DNA from: Hydrogenobacter hydrogenophilus
GTDB lineage: Bacteria; Aquificota; Aquificia; Aquificales; Aquificaceae
NCBI RefSeq assembly: GCF_900215655.1
Contig: NZ_OBEN01000002.1
Span: 62,001-126,000, forward strand
DNA: 64,000 nucleotides
Reading direction: 5' to 3'
Below, one piece after another: positions 44,201-52,953 of the stretch; positions within the stretch are counted from its first letter, which is position 1, and each line of letters starts with the position of its first letter. Made by a program: the position numbers and the translations under genes. The notes under the pieces are model-generated. The model saw nothing but the letters and a program-made list of their open reading frames with translations, had not been told where the DNA came from and ran no database searches.

Positions 44201-44698
44201 ATGAAAAGCTTTATACTATCCCTTCTTAGCTTTTTAGGCATAGCATCTACAGGGAAACCTATAAAAGAAGGTCAGCCTGCTTACAAATTTGCTCTTTACT
44301 CGGATGCAGGAAAGATAGAAAGATTAGAAAATTATATTGGTAAATGGGTGGTGCTCTACTTTTACCCTAAGGCAGACACTCCCGGATGCACTACGCAGGC
44401 AAAGGAATACACAAAACTTATGCCAGCTTTTGAGAAAGCTAACACCAAAGTTTTTGGTATAAGTACAGATAGTTTAGAAGCCATAAGGAAGTTTAAAGAA
44501 AAGTACCAACTGAGAGTCACCTTTCTTTCAGATCCTAAGGGACAAGTGGCAAGGGCATACGGTATTACGGTTATAGCAGGTTTCTGTTCCAGAGACACAA
44601 TAATAGTAAACCCGCAAGGTATTGTAGAGAAAATCTACAGGGGAGTAGACCCTGCCTCTGACCCTCATCAGGTGCTTCAATATATAACATCCAGATAA
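44201..44698 (+). CDS. Peroxiredoxin (BCP/PrxQ type) with hydrophobic N-terminus
   Basis: This thiol peroxidase has 165 residues. The peroxidatic cysteine is in DTPGCTTQAKEY and a second cysteine in AGFCSRDTIIV. The first 18 residues (MKSFILSLLSFLGIAS) are hydrophobic, so it may be exported or membrane-held; most BCPs are cytoplasmic. It follows the thioredoxin genes, which could supply electrons if it stays inside. AAAGGAGG precedes the start. Confidence 0.9.
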   Translation: MKSFILSLLSFLGIASTGKPIKEGQPAYKFALYSDAGKIERLENYIGKWVVLYFYPKADTPGCTTQAKEYTKLMPAFEKANTKVFGISTDSLEAIRKFKEKYQLRVTFLSDPKGQVARAYGITVIAGFCSRDTIIVNPQGIVEKIYRGVDPASDPHQVLQYITSR

Positions 44699-44715
44699 GC
44701 TAAAATGATAACATA

Positions 44716-45291
44716 ATGAAAGAGATTCTACTCGAGAGTACCTTCGTGAGCATTGACATAGAAACCACGGGCTTTGATGAGGAAAGTGCGGATATAATAG
44801 AGATAGCCTGTGTGAGGGTAGAGGGTGGTGTGATTACAGAAAGGTTCAGTTCTTTAGTAAATCCCGGCTATCTGCTACCAGAAAGGATAGTTAAACTCAC
44901 GGGTATCACAAACGCTATGATAGTGGGAAAGCCAAGTATTTACGAGGTACTGCCGAGATTTCTCAAGTTTGTAGGAAATAGTATCATAGTAGGCCACAAC
45001 ATAGAAAAAGACATAGCTTTTATAGATAAAGCTTACAGAACCCTTTACGGAAAAAGATTCAAACATCCCCACATATGTACTTTGAACCTTGCGAGGAATA
45101 TACTTCCCCATATAAAAAAATACTCTCTCAAAGACCTTGCTGATTACTTCAACATAAAGTACAGAAGACTACACAGAGCCCTTGATGATGCGGAAACGAC
45201 TGCGTATCTTTTTATAGAGCTTTTAAACCTCCTTTGGAATCAGTTGAAAGTAGGCGACTACTTAGAAATAAAGAAAATATCTAAAGCCTGA
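44716..45291 (+). CDS. DnaQ-like 3'-5' exonuclease
   Basis: This 191-residue DEDDh exonuclease has ExoI FVSIDIETTGF, ExoII VGHNIEKDIAFI and ExoIII HRALDDAETTAYLF. It resembles the exonuclease domains of DNA polymerase III epsilon, so it may be the proofreading subunit or a repair nuclease. A TAAAAT box sits nine bases before the ATG. It overlaps convergent dnaJ by 11 bases. Confidence 0.88.
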   Translation: MKEILLESTFVSIDIETTGFDEESADIIEIACVRVEGGVITERFSSLVNPGYLLPERIVKLTGITNAMIVGKPSIYEVLPRFLKFVGNSIIVGHNIEKDIAFIDKAYRTLYGKRFKHPHICTLNLARNILPHIKKYSLKDLADYFNIKYRRLHRALDDAETTAYLFIELLNLLWNQLKVGDYLEIKKISKA

Positions 45292-46339
45292 GTATACCTA
45301 ATATCTTATTTATCATTCCACCTGTGTAGTCTATTCCTTCTTCTCTCATCTCTTTAGCAAGCTTTTCAAGAATGGACCTCATGTTTGCGTTTACATTTTT
45401 TGGAACCTCTATTCTGAAGGTGATCACAAGGTCTCCTCCGGGAAAACCCAAACCTTTAAATCTCTTTGTGGAACCACACTCGGTGCCGGGTTGCACAAAC
45501 ACCTCGTGGTAAGTACCGTCAAGAGCTTTTATCTTAGTGATCCCTCCCAAAACAGCTAAAGGGAAAGAAATAAAAACCTCTGTGTGAAGGTCCTTACCTA
45601 TCTTTTTAAAAACGGGGTGAGGTTTTAGGCTTACCCTAAGATATAAGTCTCCTGCTTCCCCTCCTCTCTCCCCCATGTGTCCTTTGCCCGGAACTTTTAG
45701 TATCTCGCCGTCATCTGTACCCTGAGGAACCTTTACCTTAATAACACTATGCTTGGCTACTCTTCCCCTTCCTCCGCAGGAAGGACACGGATTTTTTACT
45801 ATGAATCCTCTGCCTTTACATACAGAACAAGGTCTAGGGAAGTTGAATATACCGCTTATTCTCCTACCGGTACCTTCACAGGCATGACACACTACTTTTT
45901 CCATTTGCCCCATGTAGCCTTTGCCTTCGCAGGAAGGACAGTCCATCCACCTTTCGTACTCTATCTCTTTTTCACACCCAAAGGCTGCCTCTTCAAGGGA
46001 GAGCTCAAGTTTTAGCCTTATATCTGCACCTTTTTTGGGTTTTGGTGCTCTTCTCATACCCTGCCATATGCTCTCTAAAAATTCCTGTATATACTCCATA
46101 AAGTCCTTGTACTTTTTCTCATCACCTGTTGTTAGGATGCTATCGTACTGCTTTCTCCTTTCTTGGTCAGAAAGCACATGATAGGCTTCGTTTATCTCTT
46201 TGAACTTTTCCTCAGCATCTTCTTCAGAACTAACATCTGGATGGTACTGTCTGGCAAGCCTTCTGTAAGCTCTCTTTATTTCATCAATTGTAGCGTCTCT
46301 ACTTACTCCCAATATCTGATAGTAATCCTTTATGCGCAT
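45281..46339 (-). CDS. dnaJ: Chaperone DnaJ (Hsp40)
   Basis: This 352-residue type I DnaJ has a J domain with the HPD motif (RRLARQYHPDVSSEEDAEEKF). Four CxxCxGxG zinc repeats (CPSCEGKG, CHACEGTG, CSVCKGRG, CPSCGGRG) lie at about 130-205, followed by C-terminal peptide-binding domains. The usual Gly/Phe-rich linker is replaced by a charged one (KKYKDFMEYIQEFLESIWQ), as in some Aquificales/CbpA-like proteins. It stimulates DnaK ATPase. Confidence 0.95.
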   Translation of the reverse strand: MRIKDYYQILGVSRDATIDEIKRAYRRLARQYHPDVSSEEDAEEKFKEINEAYHVLSDQERRKQYDSILTTGDEKKYKDFMEYIQEFLESIWQGMRRAPKPKKGADIRLKLELSLEEAAFGCEKEIEYERWMDCPSCEGKGYMGQMEKVVCHACEGTGRRISGIFNFPRPCSVCKGRGFIVKNPCPSCGGRGRVAKHSVIKVKVPQGTDDGEILKVPGKGHMGERGGEAGDLYLRVSLKPHPVFKKIGKDLHTEVFISFPLAVLGGITKIKALDGTYHEVFVQPGTECGSTKRFKGLGFPGGDLVITFRIEVPKNVNANMRSILEKLAKEMREEGIDYTGGMINKILGILRL

Positions 46340-46354
46340 TCTTTTTAATTTATT

Positions 46355-46888
46355 TCACTTTGGAGGTCTGAAGGCTTTGATCTTTTTTTCGTCTGTAGTT
46401 ATGTAAGGTCCACCTATGAGGTCTATACAGTAAGGCACTGCGGGAAAAACCGCATCTAAACAAACCTTAATGGACTGTGGCTTTCCCGGTAGGTTTATTA
46501 TTAGAGTTTTACCTCTTATCCCTGCTAATTGTCTTGAGAGTATAGCTGTAGGCACTTGTGCCAAAGACACGCTTCTCATAAGCTCTCCAAAGCCGGGTAA
46601 GATCTTTTCACAAACTGCCTGCGTTGCCTCAGGGGTGACATCCCTAGGTGCTGGACCAGTACCTCCAGTAGTGAGTATAAGACAACAGTTCTCCACATCA
46701 GACATGTGTATAAGAGCACCTTCTATAATATCCCTTTCATCAGGAACGATCCTGTAGATCACCTCAAAGGGTGAGGTTAAAACTTCGTTAAGGTAATCTA
46801 TGATGTACTTACCGCTTATATCTTCATACTCGCCTCTACTTGCTCTGTCTGATATGGTAAGCACTCCTATCTTAGCTTTCTCCTGCAT
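46355..46888 (-). CDS. mogA: Molybdopterin adenylyltransferase MogA
   Basis: This 177-residue MoaB/Mog fold protein has IGVLTISDRASRGEYEDISG, the TTGGTG loop (LILTTGGTGPAPRDVTPEAT) and LINLPGKPQS. It adenylylates molybdopterin before Mo insertion. The sulfur carrier gene moaD is at 32344-32577. It lies 16 bases upstream of dnaJ and 20 bases downstream of the haem sensor gene. Confidence 0.93.
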   Translation of the reverse strand: MQEKAKIGVLTISDRASRGEYEDISGKYIIDYLNEVLTSPFEVIYRIVPDERDIIEGALIHMSDVENCCLILTTGGTGPAPRDVTPEATQAVCEKILPGFGELMRSVSLAQVPTAILSRQLAGIRGKTLIINLPGKPQSIKVCLDAVFPAVPYCIDLIGGPYITTDEKKIKAFRPPK

Positions 46889-46907
46889 GGAAAAGATTAT
46901 ACAAAAA

Positions 46908-47804
46908 TCACTTGAGAAGATCCATCACCTTCTTTATACTTACCCTCATTCTCTCAAAAGCTTCCGCAAGCTTTCCTATCTCGTCATCTGACTTGATGTC
47001 AACAGGCTCATCTACATTACCCTTAGCTATTTCTTCCGCCTTTCTTTCTAACTTTTCCACAGGCTTAAAGACTAGTCTGTCAAGGGAAAAGAGTATAAAG
47101 AGAGTCAGAGCTAAAAAGAGACCAAAAATGAATAGCCCTCTGTACAGACCCGTTAACTGAGCTTTTAATATGGTTGATTCAAAAGGCACAAATACCATGA
47201 CAGCGCCCTGAACCTTTCCCACTTCCCAGTTAAGATCGTGCTGAGGTTTGTATAAAGTCTGAATTACTTTTGGCATGTTCTGCACCTGACCGTGGCACCT
47301 CAAACAGCTTGCATCTGGCACCACTGCGGATGCATAAACAAAGTACCTCTCCCCTTTGTAGTTTGTTATATCAGAGTACTCTTTATTCCCAGTGTTTCTC
47401 ATAAAGACTATAATTTTGGCTTCAAGCTCATTGGGTTCGTCCTTAGGGTTTAGAGGATTAAAAGCTACCTGTCTTAGTGCAAAGTTAGGCATCTCTTCGC
47501 TCACTTTTTTGAAGATAGATGCAGTGAAAAAGCTCGAAGATTGGGCTTCAAGTATAAAGTCCTCTTTGGAACAACCGCTTGCCAAAATTTCGTCAATTTT
47601 AGGTCTTAGTATGCTTCTTACATACTCTCTTGATGCTTTGGTAAAGGTCATGGCAGTTTTTATTTTCTCCTTTGTGGTATCTTTGGCTTGATCCACGGAG
47701 TTTTGGTAAGAGTAAAAACCCACCGCTAAACCTGAGGCTATGCCTATAACTAAGATGGGAAGACCTACTTTCCACCTTATACTTTTTGGCAAAGGCAGTT
47801 TCAT
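46908..47804 (-). CDS. Membrane c-haem sensor (DUF3365/Tll0287-like) with HAMP, no output domain
   Basis: This 298-residue protein has a first membrane helix at about 14-34 and an extracytoplasmic domain (35-220) with haem motif CLRCH at 167-171 preceded by a DUF3365-like YFVYASAVVPDAS. A second helix spans 222-243, then a HAMP domain (RLVFKPVEKLERKAEEIAKGNVDEPV...). The protein stops after HAMP; no kinase, cyclase or methyl-accepting part follows. It overlaps the PATAN-like gene by 4 bases, so the GTPase cluster is its probable partner (inference). Confidence 0.8.
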   Translation of the reverse strand: MKLPLPKSIRWKVGLPILVIGIASGLAVGFYSYQNSVDQAKDTTKEKIKTAMTFTKASREYVRSILRPKIDEILASGCSKEDFILEAQSSSFFTASIFKKVSEEMPNFALRQVAFNPLNPKDEPNELEAKIIVFMRNTGNKEYSDITNYKGERYFVYASAVVPDASCLRCHGQVQNMPKVIQTLYKPQHDLNWEVGKVQGAVMVFVPFESTILKAQLTGLYRGLFIFGLFLALTLFILFSLDRLVFKPVEKLERKAEEIAKGNVDEPVDIKSDDEIGKLAEAFERMRVSIKKVMDLLK

Positions 47805-48937
47805 TCCACAACCCTCCTTACTTTTTCTAAAAACCTATTTGCGTGCATACTATCTGGAATCTCTCTATACAGCACATCTATAAGTTTTTTGAGATCTTCC
47901 TTCTTCATGCTCCTTTCCGTATAACCTCTGTCCTTCAGTATTTTATTCCAAAGTAGTGGCCCTATGGGTCCTATCTCCTCAATAAAGTGCGTCTTTACAG
48001 CATTTACCTTTTCCTCTTCAAGGTATTCTTGTTCTGTACCTTCGTAAAACTCCACCTGTATGGGTGAAGGGGACTCCTTTACATCAAGACTGTAAAGGGA
48101 AAAGTTATTTTTAGTACCGGGAGCTATACCATGGCTTGTTGTGTCTATCTGGTCCATGTTATGCAAAAGCTTTAAGAGAGAAGCACCACGATAAAAGAAT
48201 TCATATAACCTTTCACCACTATAGAGGAATAGATCAAGAAGTGCACTTAATTTTCTGTTACTTATTTCTTTCCTGAAAAGAGTAAGCTCTTCTTCACTGG
48301 CAACGGTTCCTTCTCTTTCCTTCTTGAGCGTGCTCATGGAGGATATGATCAGAGGAAGCTCAGGTTCTGTTACATAAACTGCCACATAGCTATCGTCCCT
48401 TTGTATCTCTACTTTCTGAAGGTTGCTTGAGGTATAAAGGTTATGGTGGTAAGAGCATATAGGAAGACCTTTTTGGAACATAAGCATAAAGGTGAACCTT
48501 TCCCTGTTGCACATGATGAGATATCCGTCTATATGAGACCTCTTTATCTGTTCCATGAGTTTGTATATGTCAATGTGCGAAAGCTTAACACACGCAAGGA
48601 ACTCCTGACCATAACCTGCAAAGTTGTAAGGGCTTGGTGGTGCGTTATACTGGTGTTTGAATATGAGCAGATTAACCACAGGCACCTGATAGAAGGATAC
48701 GCTACCTTCTGTGTTTTTGGGTTCGTAGTTTTGTGCTGTTATCTCCCTTCTTGTCCCATCTCTATCTATACTTACACCCCATAAAAAATCTCCTTCTGTA
48801 TAAAGTAAGTAATCGTCCGAGTTCCAATAAGATATCTTGAAATACCCGGATAGTTTTTTGTGCGCTACTTCCTGCATTAAGTTTTTCAGGTCTACAGTCT
48901 CTAAGCTAAGGTCCTTATAAAGAGCTATCTTTTGCAT
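47801..48937 (-). CDS. Protein with PATAN/DUF4388-like segments, second GTPase cluster
   Basis: This soluble protein of 378 residues has three repeats of the same pattern as the 866-2278 protein: about 10-60 (HKKLSGYFKISYW then LLYTEGDFLWG), 120-165 (SHIDGYLIMCN then MFQKGLPICS) and 220-255 (RKLSALLDLFLYSG then FYRGASLL). The C-terminal helical tail (PIGPLLWNKILKDRGY) is distinct. It overlaps the GTPase gene by 23 bases and the haem sensor by 4. It is probably the effector or adaptor of this GTPase, by gene order. Confidence 0.6.
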   Translation of the reverse strand: MQKIALYKDLSLETVDLKNLMQEVAHKKLSGYFKISYWNSDDYLLYTEGDFLWGVSIDRDGTRREITAQNYEPKNTEGSVSFYQVPVVNLLIFKHQYNAPPSPYNFAGYGQEFLACVKLSHIDIYKLMEQIKRSHIDGYLIMCNRERFTFMLMFQKGLPICSYHHNLYTSSNLQKVEIQRDDSYVAVYVTEPELPLIISSMSTLKKEREGTVASEEELTLFRKEISNRKLSALLDLFLYSGERLYEFFYRGASLLKLLHNMDQIDTTSHGIAPGTKNNFSLYSLDVKESPSPIQVEFYEGTEQEYLEEEKVNAVKTHFIEEIGPIGPLLWNKILKDRGYTERSMKKEDLKKLIDVLYREIPDSMHANRFLEKVRRVVE

Positions 48938-49484
48938 ACTTGAACACCAATATGTTCTTAATGGCTTTTACAAAAGTCTCTAATACACCTCTACCTTCTA
49001 TGGCTACCGCTTCTACAAAGTCCGCATCCCAAGGGTTATACATCATCTGCATCTCTTCTATTGGCATGGCATCTGGAAGGTCTCTTTTGTTGTACTGAAC
49101 TACCACTGGAAACCTCATGAGGTCTTCTCCTTGCTCTTTCAACACCGCTGCTGTTTCCCTCATCACCAGAAAATTGACCTGTTTTCTTTCTATACTGCTG
49201 TCTACTACAAAAACCAGTCCGTCAACACCTTTCATAATGACCTTTCTGAGTGGGTGAAGTCTAAACTGTCCGGGTGTGGTCAAGATCTTCACATCTACAT
49301 TTACTCCATCTATGTCTATACTGCTTACAAACATCTCTACAAAAAGTGTTCTCTGCTCGTCCGTTTCCATACTCACAAAATCCCCCTTAGCTATGCCCTT
49401 ATCTTTAAGAATTTCGTATAGCTTTTTCACATTGGTGCTTTTACCTGCTAAGCTTGAACCAAAATAAACAAGCTTTAGCTTCAT
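48915..49484 (-). CDS. MglA-like small GTPase, second copy
   Basis: This 189-residue protein has P-loop GSSLAGKSTN, G3 TTPGQ (MglA type, no aspartate) and G4 NKRDLPDA. It is clearly related to the GTPase at 2280-2852 in length and motifs. It overlaps the roadblock gene by 4 bases and the PATAN-like gene by 23, so the four genes 49966 to 46908 form one translational chain. It is predicted to be cytoplasmic and switched by the roadblock protein. Confidence 0.85.
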   Translation of the reverse strand: MKLKLVYFGSSLAGKSTNVKKLYEILKDKGIAKGDFVSMETDEQRTLFVEMFVSSIDIDGVNVDVKILTTPGQFRLHPLRKVIMKGVDGLVFVVDSSIERKQVNFLVMRETAAVLKEQGEDLMRFPVVVQYNKRDLPDAMPIEEMQMMYNPWDADFVEAVAIEGRGVLETFVKAIKNILVFKYAKDSSL

Positions 49485-49966
49485 GCCCCTATGATCCTGT
49501 TTAATTTTTCCTCAAGAGTTTTCACATCCACCTTTATCTTTTTGGCAGGTAAGAGTTTTATATTAGAAAAAATTTCCTCAAGCTCTTGAGATGCTTCTCT
49601 CAAAAATAGTCTAACGCTTCCTAATGCAACCCCTTTATCCACTAATATGCCTATGAGGAATCTGGGTTTTATAGCTTTTATTATCACATCAACCTTTCTA
49701 CCTTCAAACTGTAGAAGGTCAAGTTCCTCTATAGAGAGCATTTTGGACATCTCTGAAGCAGCTCCAAATATACCGCTCATGAGGCTTGCTATAAATTCCG
49801 ACCTATCTTCCGCAGTTTCTTTACCCTTTATGTCTACAATTCTGCCTGCATCATCGCTTAGAACTACTATGTGAGCGGATGTTTTGGAAATAAGATTTTC
49901 AAGAATTCTACTGATCTTATTTTTTATACTGTCTTCTATCTCGTACTCTATAAGATCAAGTTCCAT
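49481..49966 (-). CDS. Roadblock/LC7 (MglB-like) protein
   Basis: The protein has 161 residues. The central roadblock fold (HIVVLSDDAGRIVDIKG...EFIASLMSGIFGAASEMSKML...LLQFEGRKVDVIIKAIKPRFLIGILVDKG) matches MglB, the GTPase-activating partner of MglA. A C-terminal helical tail (VDVKTLEEKLNRIIGA) is typical of MglB. It is the first gene of the haem-sensor GTPase cluster; glyA ends 32 bases upstream of its start codon. Confidence 0.85.
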   Translation of the reverse strand: MELDLIEYEIEDSIKNKISRILENLISKTSAHIVVLSDDAGRIVDIKGKETAEDRSEFIASLMSGIFGAASEMSKMLSIEELDLLQFEGRKVDVIIKAIKPRFLIGILVDKGVALGSVRLFLREASQELEEIFSNIKLLPAKKIKVDVKTLEEKLNRIIGA

Positions 49967-49998
49967 AGCTTCCCCCTTTCCATTAAAAGTTTATATCT

Positions 49999-51270
49999 TT
50001 ACGCTTGTTTTAGTGTAGATATTTTTTCTCTAAGTTCTGGGTAGAGAGGGAACTCCTCGCACATCTCTATAACTTCTTGCCTTACCTGATTGATTACCTT
50101 TTCATCTGTTATGTTCTTTATGACTTTGGATATAAGCTTGGCTATTCTTCTCATTTCATCTTCTCTCATACCTCTGGTAGTCATTGCTGGAGTACCTATT
50201 CTTATACCGCTAGTCTTTACTGGAGGTAATGGATCAAAGGGAACTGCGTTTTTATTAACAGTTATGTTAGCTCTACCAAGCGCCTCTTCTACTTCTTTAC
50301 CCGTAAGGCCTGTATTTCTTAGATCCAAAAGTACTATGTGGCTATCTGTTCCTCCAGAGACCACCTTGAAACCTTCTTTCATAAACTCTTCAGCCATAGC
50401 TCTGGCATTGGCTATAACCTGCTTTGCATACTCTTTAAAGTCTTCACTCATAGCTTCTTTGAAGGCTACAGCCTTGGCTGCTATAACATGCATGAGAGGT
50501 CCACCCTGAATTCCCGGGAATACTGACTTATCTATGTCTTTTGCGAACTCCTTTTTACAGAGAATAAACCCGCTTCTTGGTCCGCGCAAAGTCTTGTGAG
50601 TGGTAGAGGTTATAAAGTGAGCAAAGGGTACCGGATTGGGATACACACCGCCCGCTACTAAGCCTGCATAATGTGCCATATCCACCATAAAGTAAGCACC
50701 TACGCTATCCGCTATTTCTCTCATCTTCTCCCAGTCTATAACTCTGGGGTATGCGGATGCACCACCTATGATGAGCTTGGGTTTGTGCTCTTTTGCTATT
50801 TTGTACATGCTATCGTAATCTATGGTTTCCGTTTCTGGATGCACACCGTAGTAGACTGCGTTGTATATTTTCCCTGAAAAGTTGACCTTAGCGCCGTGAG
50901 TAAGGTGTCCACCGTGTGCTAGATCCATGCCCATTATGGTATCCCCTGGCTTTAACACTGCCATGTAAACCGCCATGTTTGCCTGACTGCCCGAGTGAGG
51001 TTGTACATTGGCATGCTCTGCACCAAAAAGTGCCTTTGCTCTTTCTATAGCTAAGTCTTCCACTATGTCCACGAACTCACAACCACCGTAATACCTTTTG
51101 TGGGGAAGGCCCTCTGCATACTTATTGGTCATTACAGAACCTTGCGCTTCCATAACCGCAAGAGAAGTAAAGTTTTCTGAAGCGATAAGCTCAAAATGGT
51201 AGAACTGTCTTTCGTATTCTTTTACTATAGCCGAATAAACTTCTGGGTCTGTATTAAACAGATGTCTCAT
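49999..51270 (-). CDS. glyA: Serine hydroxymethyltransferase
   Basis: This 423-residue PLP enzyme interconverts serine and glycine with tetrahydrofolate. Seen: [22 protein letters not shown], and the PLP lysine in [20 protein letters not shown] stands right before the ATG at 51270. The frame stays open for 34 more codons upstream, but those belong to a dead sensor-kinase start and not to GlyA. It likely uses its own promoter or read-through from the pseudogenes. Confidence 0.97.
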   Translation of the reverse strand: MRHLFNTDPEVYSAIVKEYERQFYHFELIASENFTSLAVMEAQGSVMTNKYAEGLPHKRYYGGCEFVDIVEDLAIERAKALFGAEHANVQPHSGSQANMAVYMAVLKPGDTIMGMDLAHGGHLTHGAKVNFSGKIYNAVYYGVHPETETIDYDSMYKIAKEHKPKLIIGGASAYPRVIDWEKMREIADSVGAYFMVDMAHYAGLVAGGVYPNPVPFAHFITSTTHKTLRGPRSGFILCKKEFAKDIDKSVFPGIQGGPLMHVIAAKAVAFKEAMSEDFKEYAKQVIANARAMAEEFMKEGFKVVSGGTDSHIVLLDLRNTGLTGKEVEEALGRANITVNKNAVPFDPLPPVKTSGIRIGTPAMTTRGMREDEMRRIAKLISKVIKNITDEKVINQVRQEVIEMCEEFPLYPELREKISTLKQA

Positions 51271-51372
51271 TTTTCCTCCGTAAAAAATATTATATAAAAA
51301 GTAAACAAGAAGGAAGGCGCTGAAAAAAAGTAGAAGGAAAACCAAGTAAACTCGCAAAAATAGACTTTTCAT
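51271..51372 (-). pseudogene. Sensor histidine kinase remnant (N-terminal membrane segment only)
   Basis: On the minus strand an ATG at 51372, overlapping the stop of the regulator pseudogene as ATGA, opens 34 codons: [20 protein letters not shown] and a second hydrophobic half. This is a typical kinase start. It then runs in frame straight into the glyA ribosome-binding site and coding region; the rest of the kinase has been deleted. Without care it would be annotated as a membrane anchor of GlyA. Confidence 0.7.
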
Positions 51373-51705
51373 ATCTTAAGTATGTATCCCAATCCCTTCA
51401 CTGTTTTTATATATCTACCGTGGGGATCTATCTTTTTTCTCAGCCTACTTATCAGTACTTCTATTATTCCCATCCGTATAACTTCTGGGCTATGTAAGTT
51501 TTAGACATTACTTTGTTGGAATTCAAAGCAAGGAGCATGAGAAGTTTCAGCTCCATGACTACTTCATAAGAATTAGATTTTTCCTTTACATACTCTTGGG
51601 CTATAAGTCCGTTAGAAACCCAGTCAACAAAAAACCTTCCTCTTCTAATCCTTTTTTGAGAAGTCTTCCTAAGGCTTTATCATCTTCTACTAATAAAAGC
51701 CTCAT
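51369..51705 (-). pseudogene. OmpR-family response regulator, decayed
   Basis: The minus-strand start reads MRLLLVEDDKALGRLLKKGLEEEG, a receiver start. After a frameshift comes VDWVSNGLIAQEYVKE, then directly MELKLLMLLALNSNKVMSKTYIAQKLYG (winged helix), and after a second frameshift ISRLRKKIDPHGRYIKTVKG and YILKI, the usual C-terminus. The phosphorylated half of the receiver is deleted, and two frame breaks and a stop are present. At 337 bp it is half of normal length. Confidence 0.85.
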
Positions 51706-51789
51706 AATGTTTTAATTTTAAGCCTTGAATTTCGCAAAGAAAAATGTTATAATTATTAATAAGCTACCTGACAGGTCTTTTTTGTGGCC

Positions 51790-52920
51790 ATGAGGGTAGC
51801 ACAGGTAGGTCCCCTCATTTACCAAATACCTCCGGAAAAGTACGGGGGCACCGAACTTGTAGTTTATAACATTATAAAAGGTCTCAAAGAAGAGGGTATA
51901 GACTGCACACTTTTTGCCTCGGAAGGTTCAAAAGTAGAGGGTCAAGTTATACCCATATGCCCTCCCCTTGGCTGGAAAGATGAACAGAAAATAGCTTACT
52001 ACGAATATTTGGAAGCTTGCCATGTGCTTTCAAGACAAGAAGAATTTGACATCATACACATCCACTTTTACCCACACAACCCCCAATGGTTTTTTTCACT
52101 CCCTCTTTTCAAAAAGCCAGTGATCTTTACTATACACTCTCTATTAGAAGGCTTTTCCAAACTTTATAGAAAGTTTCCTCATTTGGCACATGCACCAATG
52201 ATATCTATATCCAACAACCAAAGAGAGCCTTTACCTTTTGCTAATTACATAGCAACAGTTTATAACGGTATAGATGTAAAGCTATTTCCCTTCCAAGATA
52301 AAAAGGAAGACTTTTTGGTGTTCGTAGGAAGAGCTACTTACGAAAAAGGTGTTGCAGAAGCCATACAGATAGCTAAAATTCTCGGAAAAAAGCTTTATTT
52401 GATAGTAAAAGTAGATACACCGCAAGAAGAAGAGTATTTCTCAAAATACATAAAACCCCACATAGATGGCAGAAACATAGTTTTTCTCGGAGAGTTAAGT
52501 TTTGAAGAAAAGGTAGAATACTTGAGTAAGGCATCTGCCTTTATATTCCCTATGCAGTGGAGGGAACCCTTTGGCTTAGTTATGATAGAAGCTATGGCTT
52601 GTGGAACACCTGTCTTCGTTGCGGACAGAGGCTCCGCAAAAGAAGTGGTTCTTCATGGGAAAACGGGTGTTTTGATAAAAGCAAGGAAAAAACCACGCTT
52701 TATGGACGAAGAACTTATACGCTCTTTCGTAAAAGCATACAAAAAGTATGCAGACAAAATAGATCCCAAAGATTGTAGAAGGCATGTTGAAGAAAACTTC
52801 ACTTATCAAAAAATGGTAAAAGACTATCTACAGGCATATCAAAAAGTCATTGAAAATTGGGAAACAATAAGGCAAAAGATACTCCATAATAGTCCATCTG
52901 TAATACTTAACAAACTTTAG
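51790..52920 (+). CDS. Family 4 glycosyltransferase
   Basis: This GT-B enzyme has 376 residues: MRVAQVGPLIYQIPPEKYGGTELVV at the start, NGIDVKLFPF, FVGRATYEKGVAEAIQIAK, and the E-x7-E motif EPFGLVMIEAMACGTPVFVADRGSAKEVV. It is likely a sugar transferase for surface polysaccharide or glycolipid. The start was set at ATG 51790; a GTG two codons earlier is possible. It is followed by the membrane GT2 gene after 33 bases. Confidence 0.9.
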   Translation: MRVAQVGPLIYQIPPEKYGGTELVVYNIIKGLKEEGIDCTLFASEGSKVEGQVIPICPPLGWKDEQKIAYYEYLEACHVLSRQEEFDIIHIHFYPHNPQWFFSLPLFKKPVIFTIHSLLEGFSKLYRKFPHLAHAPMISISNNQREPLPFANYIATVYNGIDVKLFPFQDKKEDFLVFVGRATYEKGVAEAIQIAKILGKKLYLIVKVDTPQEEEYFSKYIKPHIDGRNIVFLGELSFEEKVEYLSKASAFIFPMQWREPFGLVMIEAMACGTPVFVADRGSAKEVVLHGKTGVLIKARKKPRFMDEELIRSFVKAYKKYADKIDPKDCRRHVEENFTYQKMVKDYLQAYQKVIENWETIRQKILHNSPSVILNKL

Positions 52921-52953
52921 TATCCACTTTAAAAAACTTGTAGAGGTAAAGAC

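Noticed and set aside
51271-51372. Membrane-anchored form of GlyA
   Set aside because: The hydrophobic 34 codons are explained by the dead kinase gene coupled to a dead regulator. GlyA has its own GGAGG and standard N-terminus at 51270.
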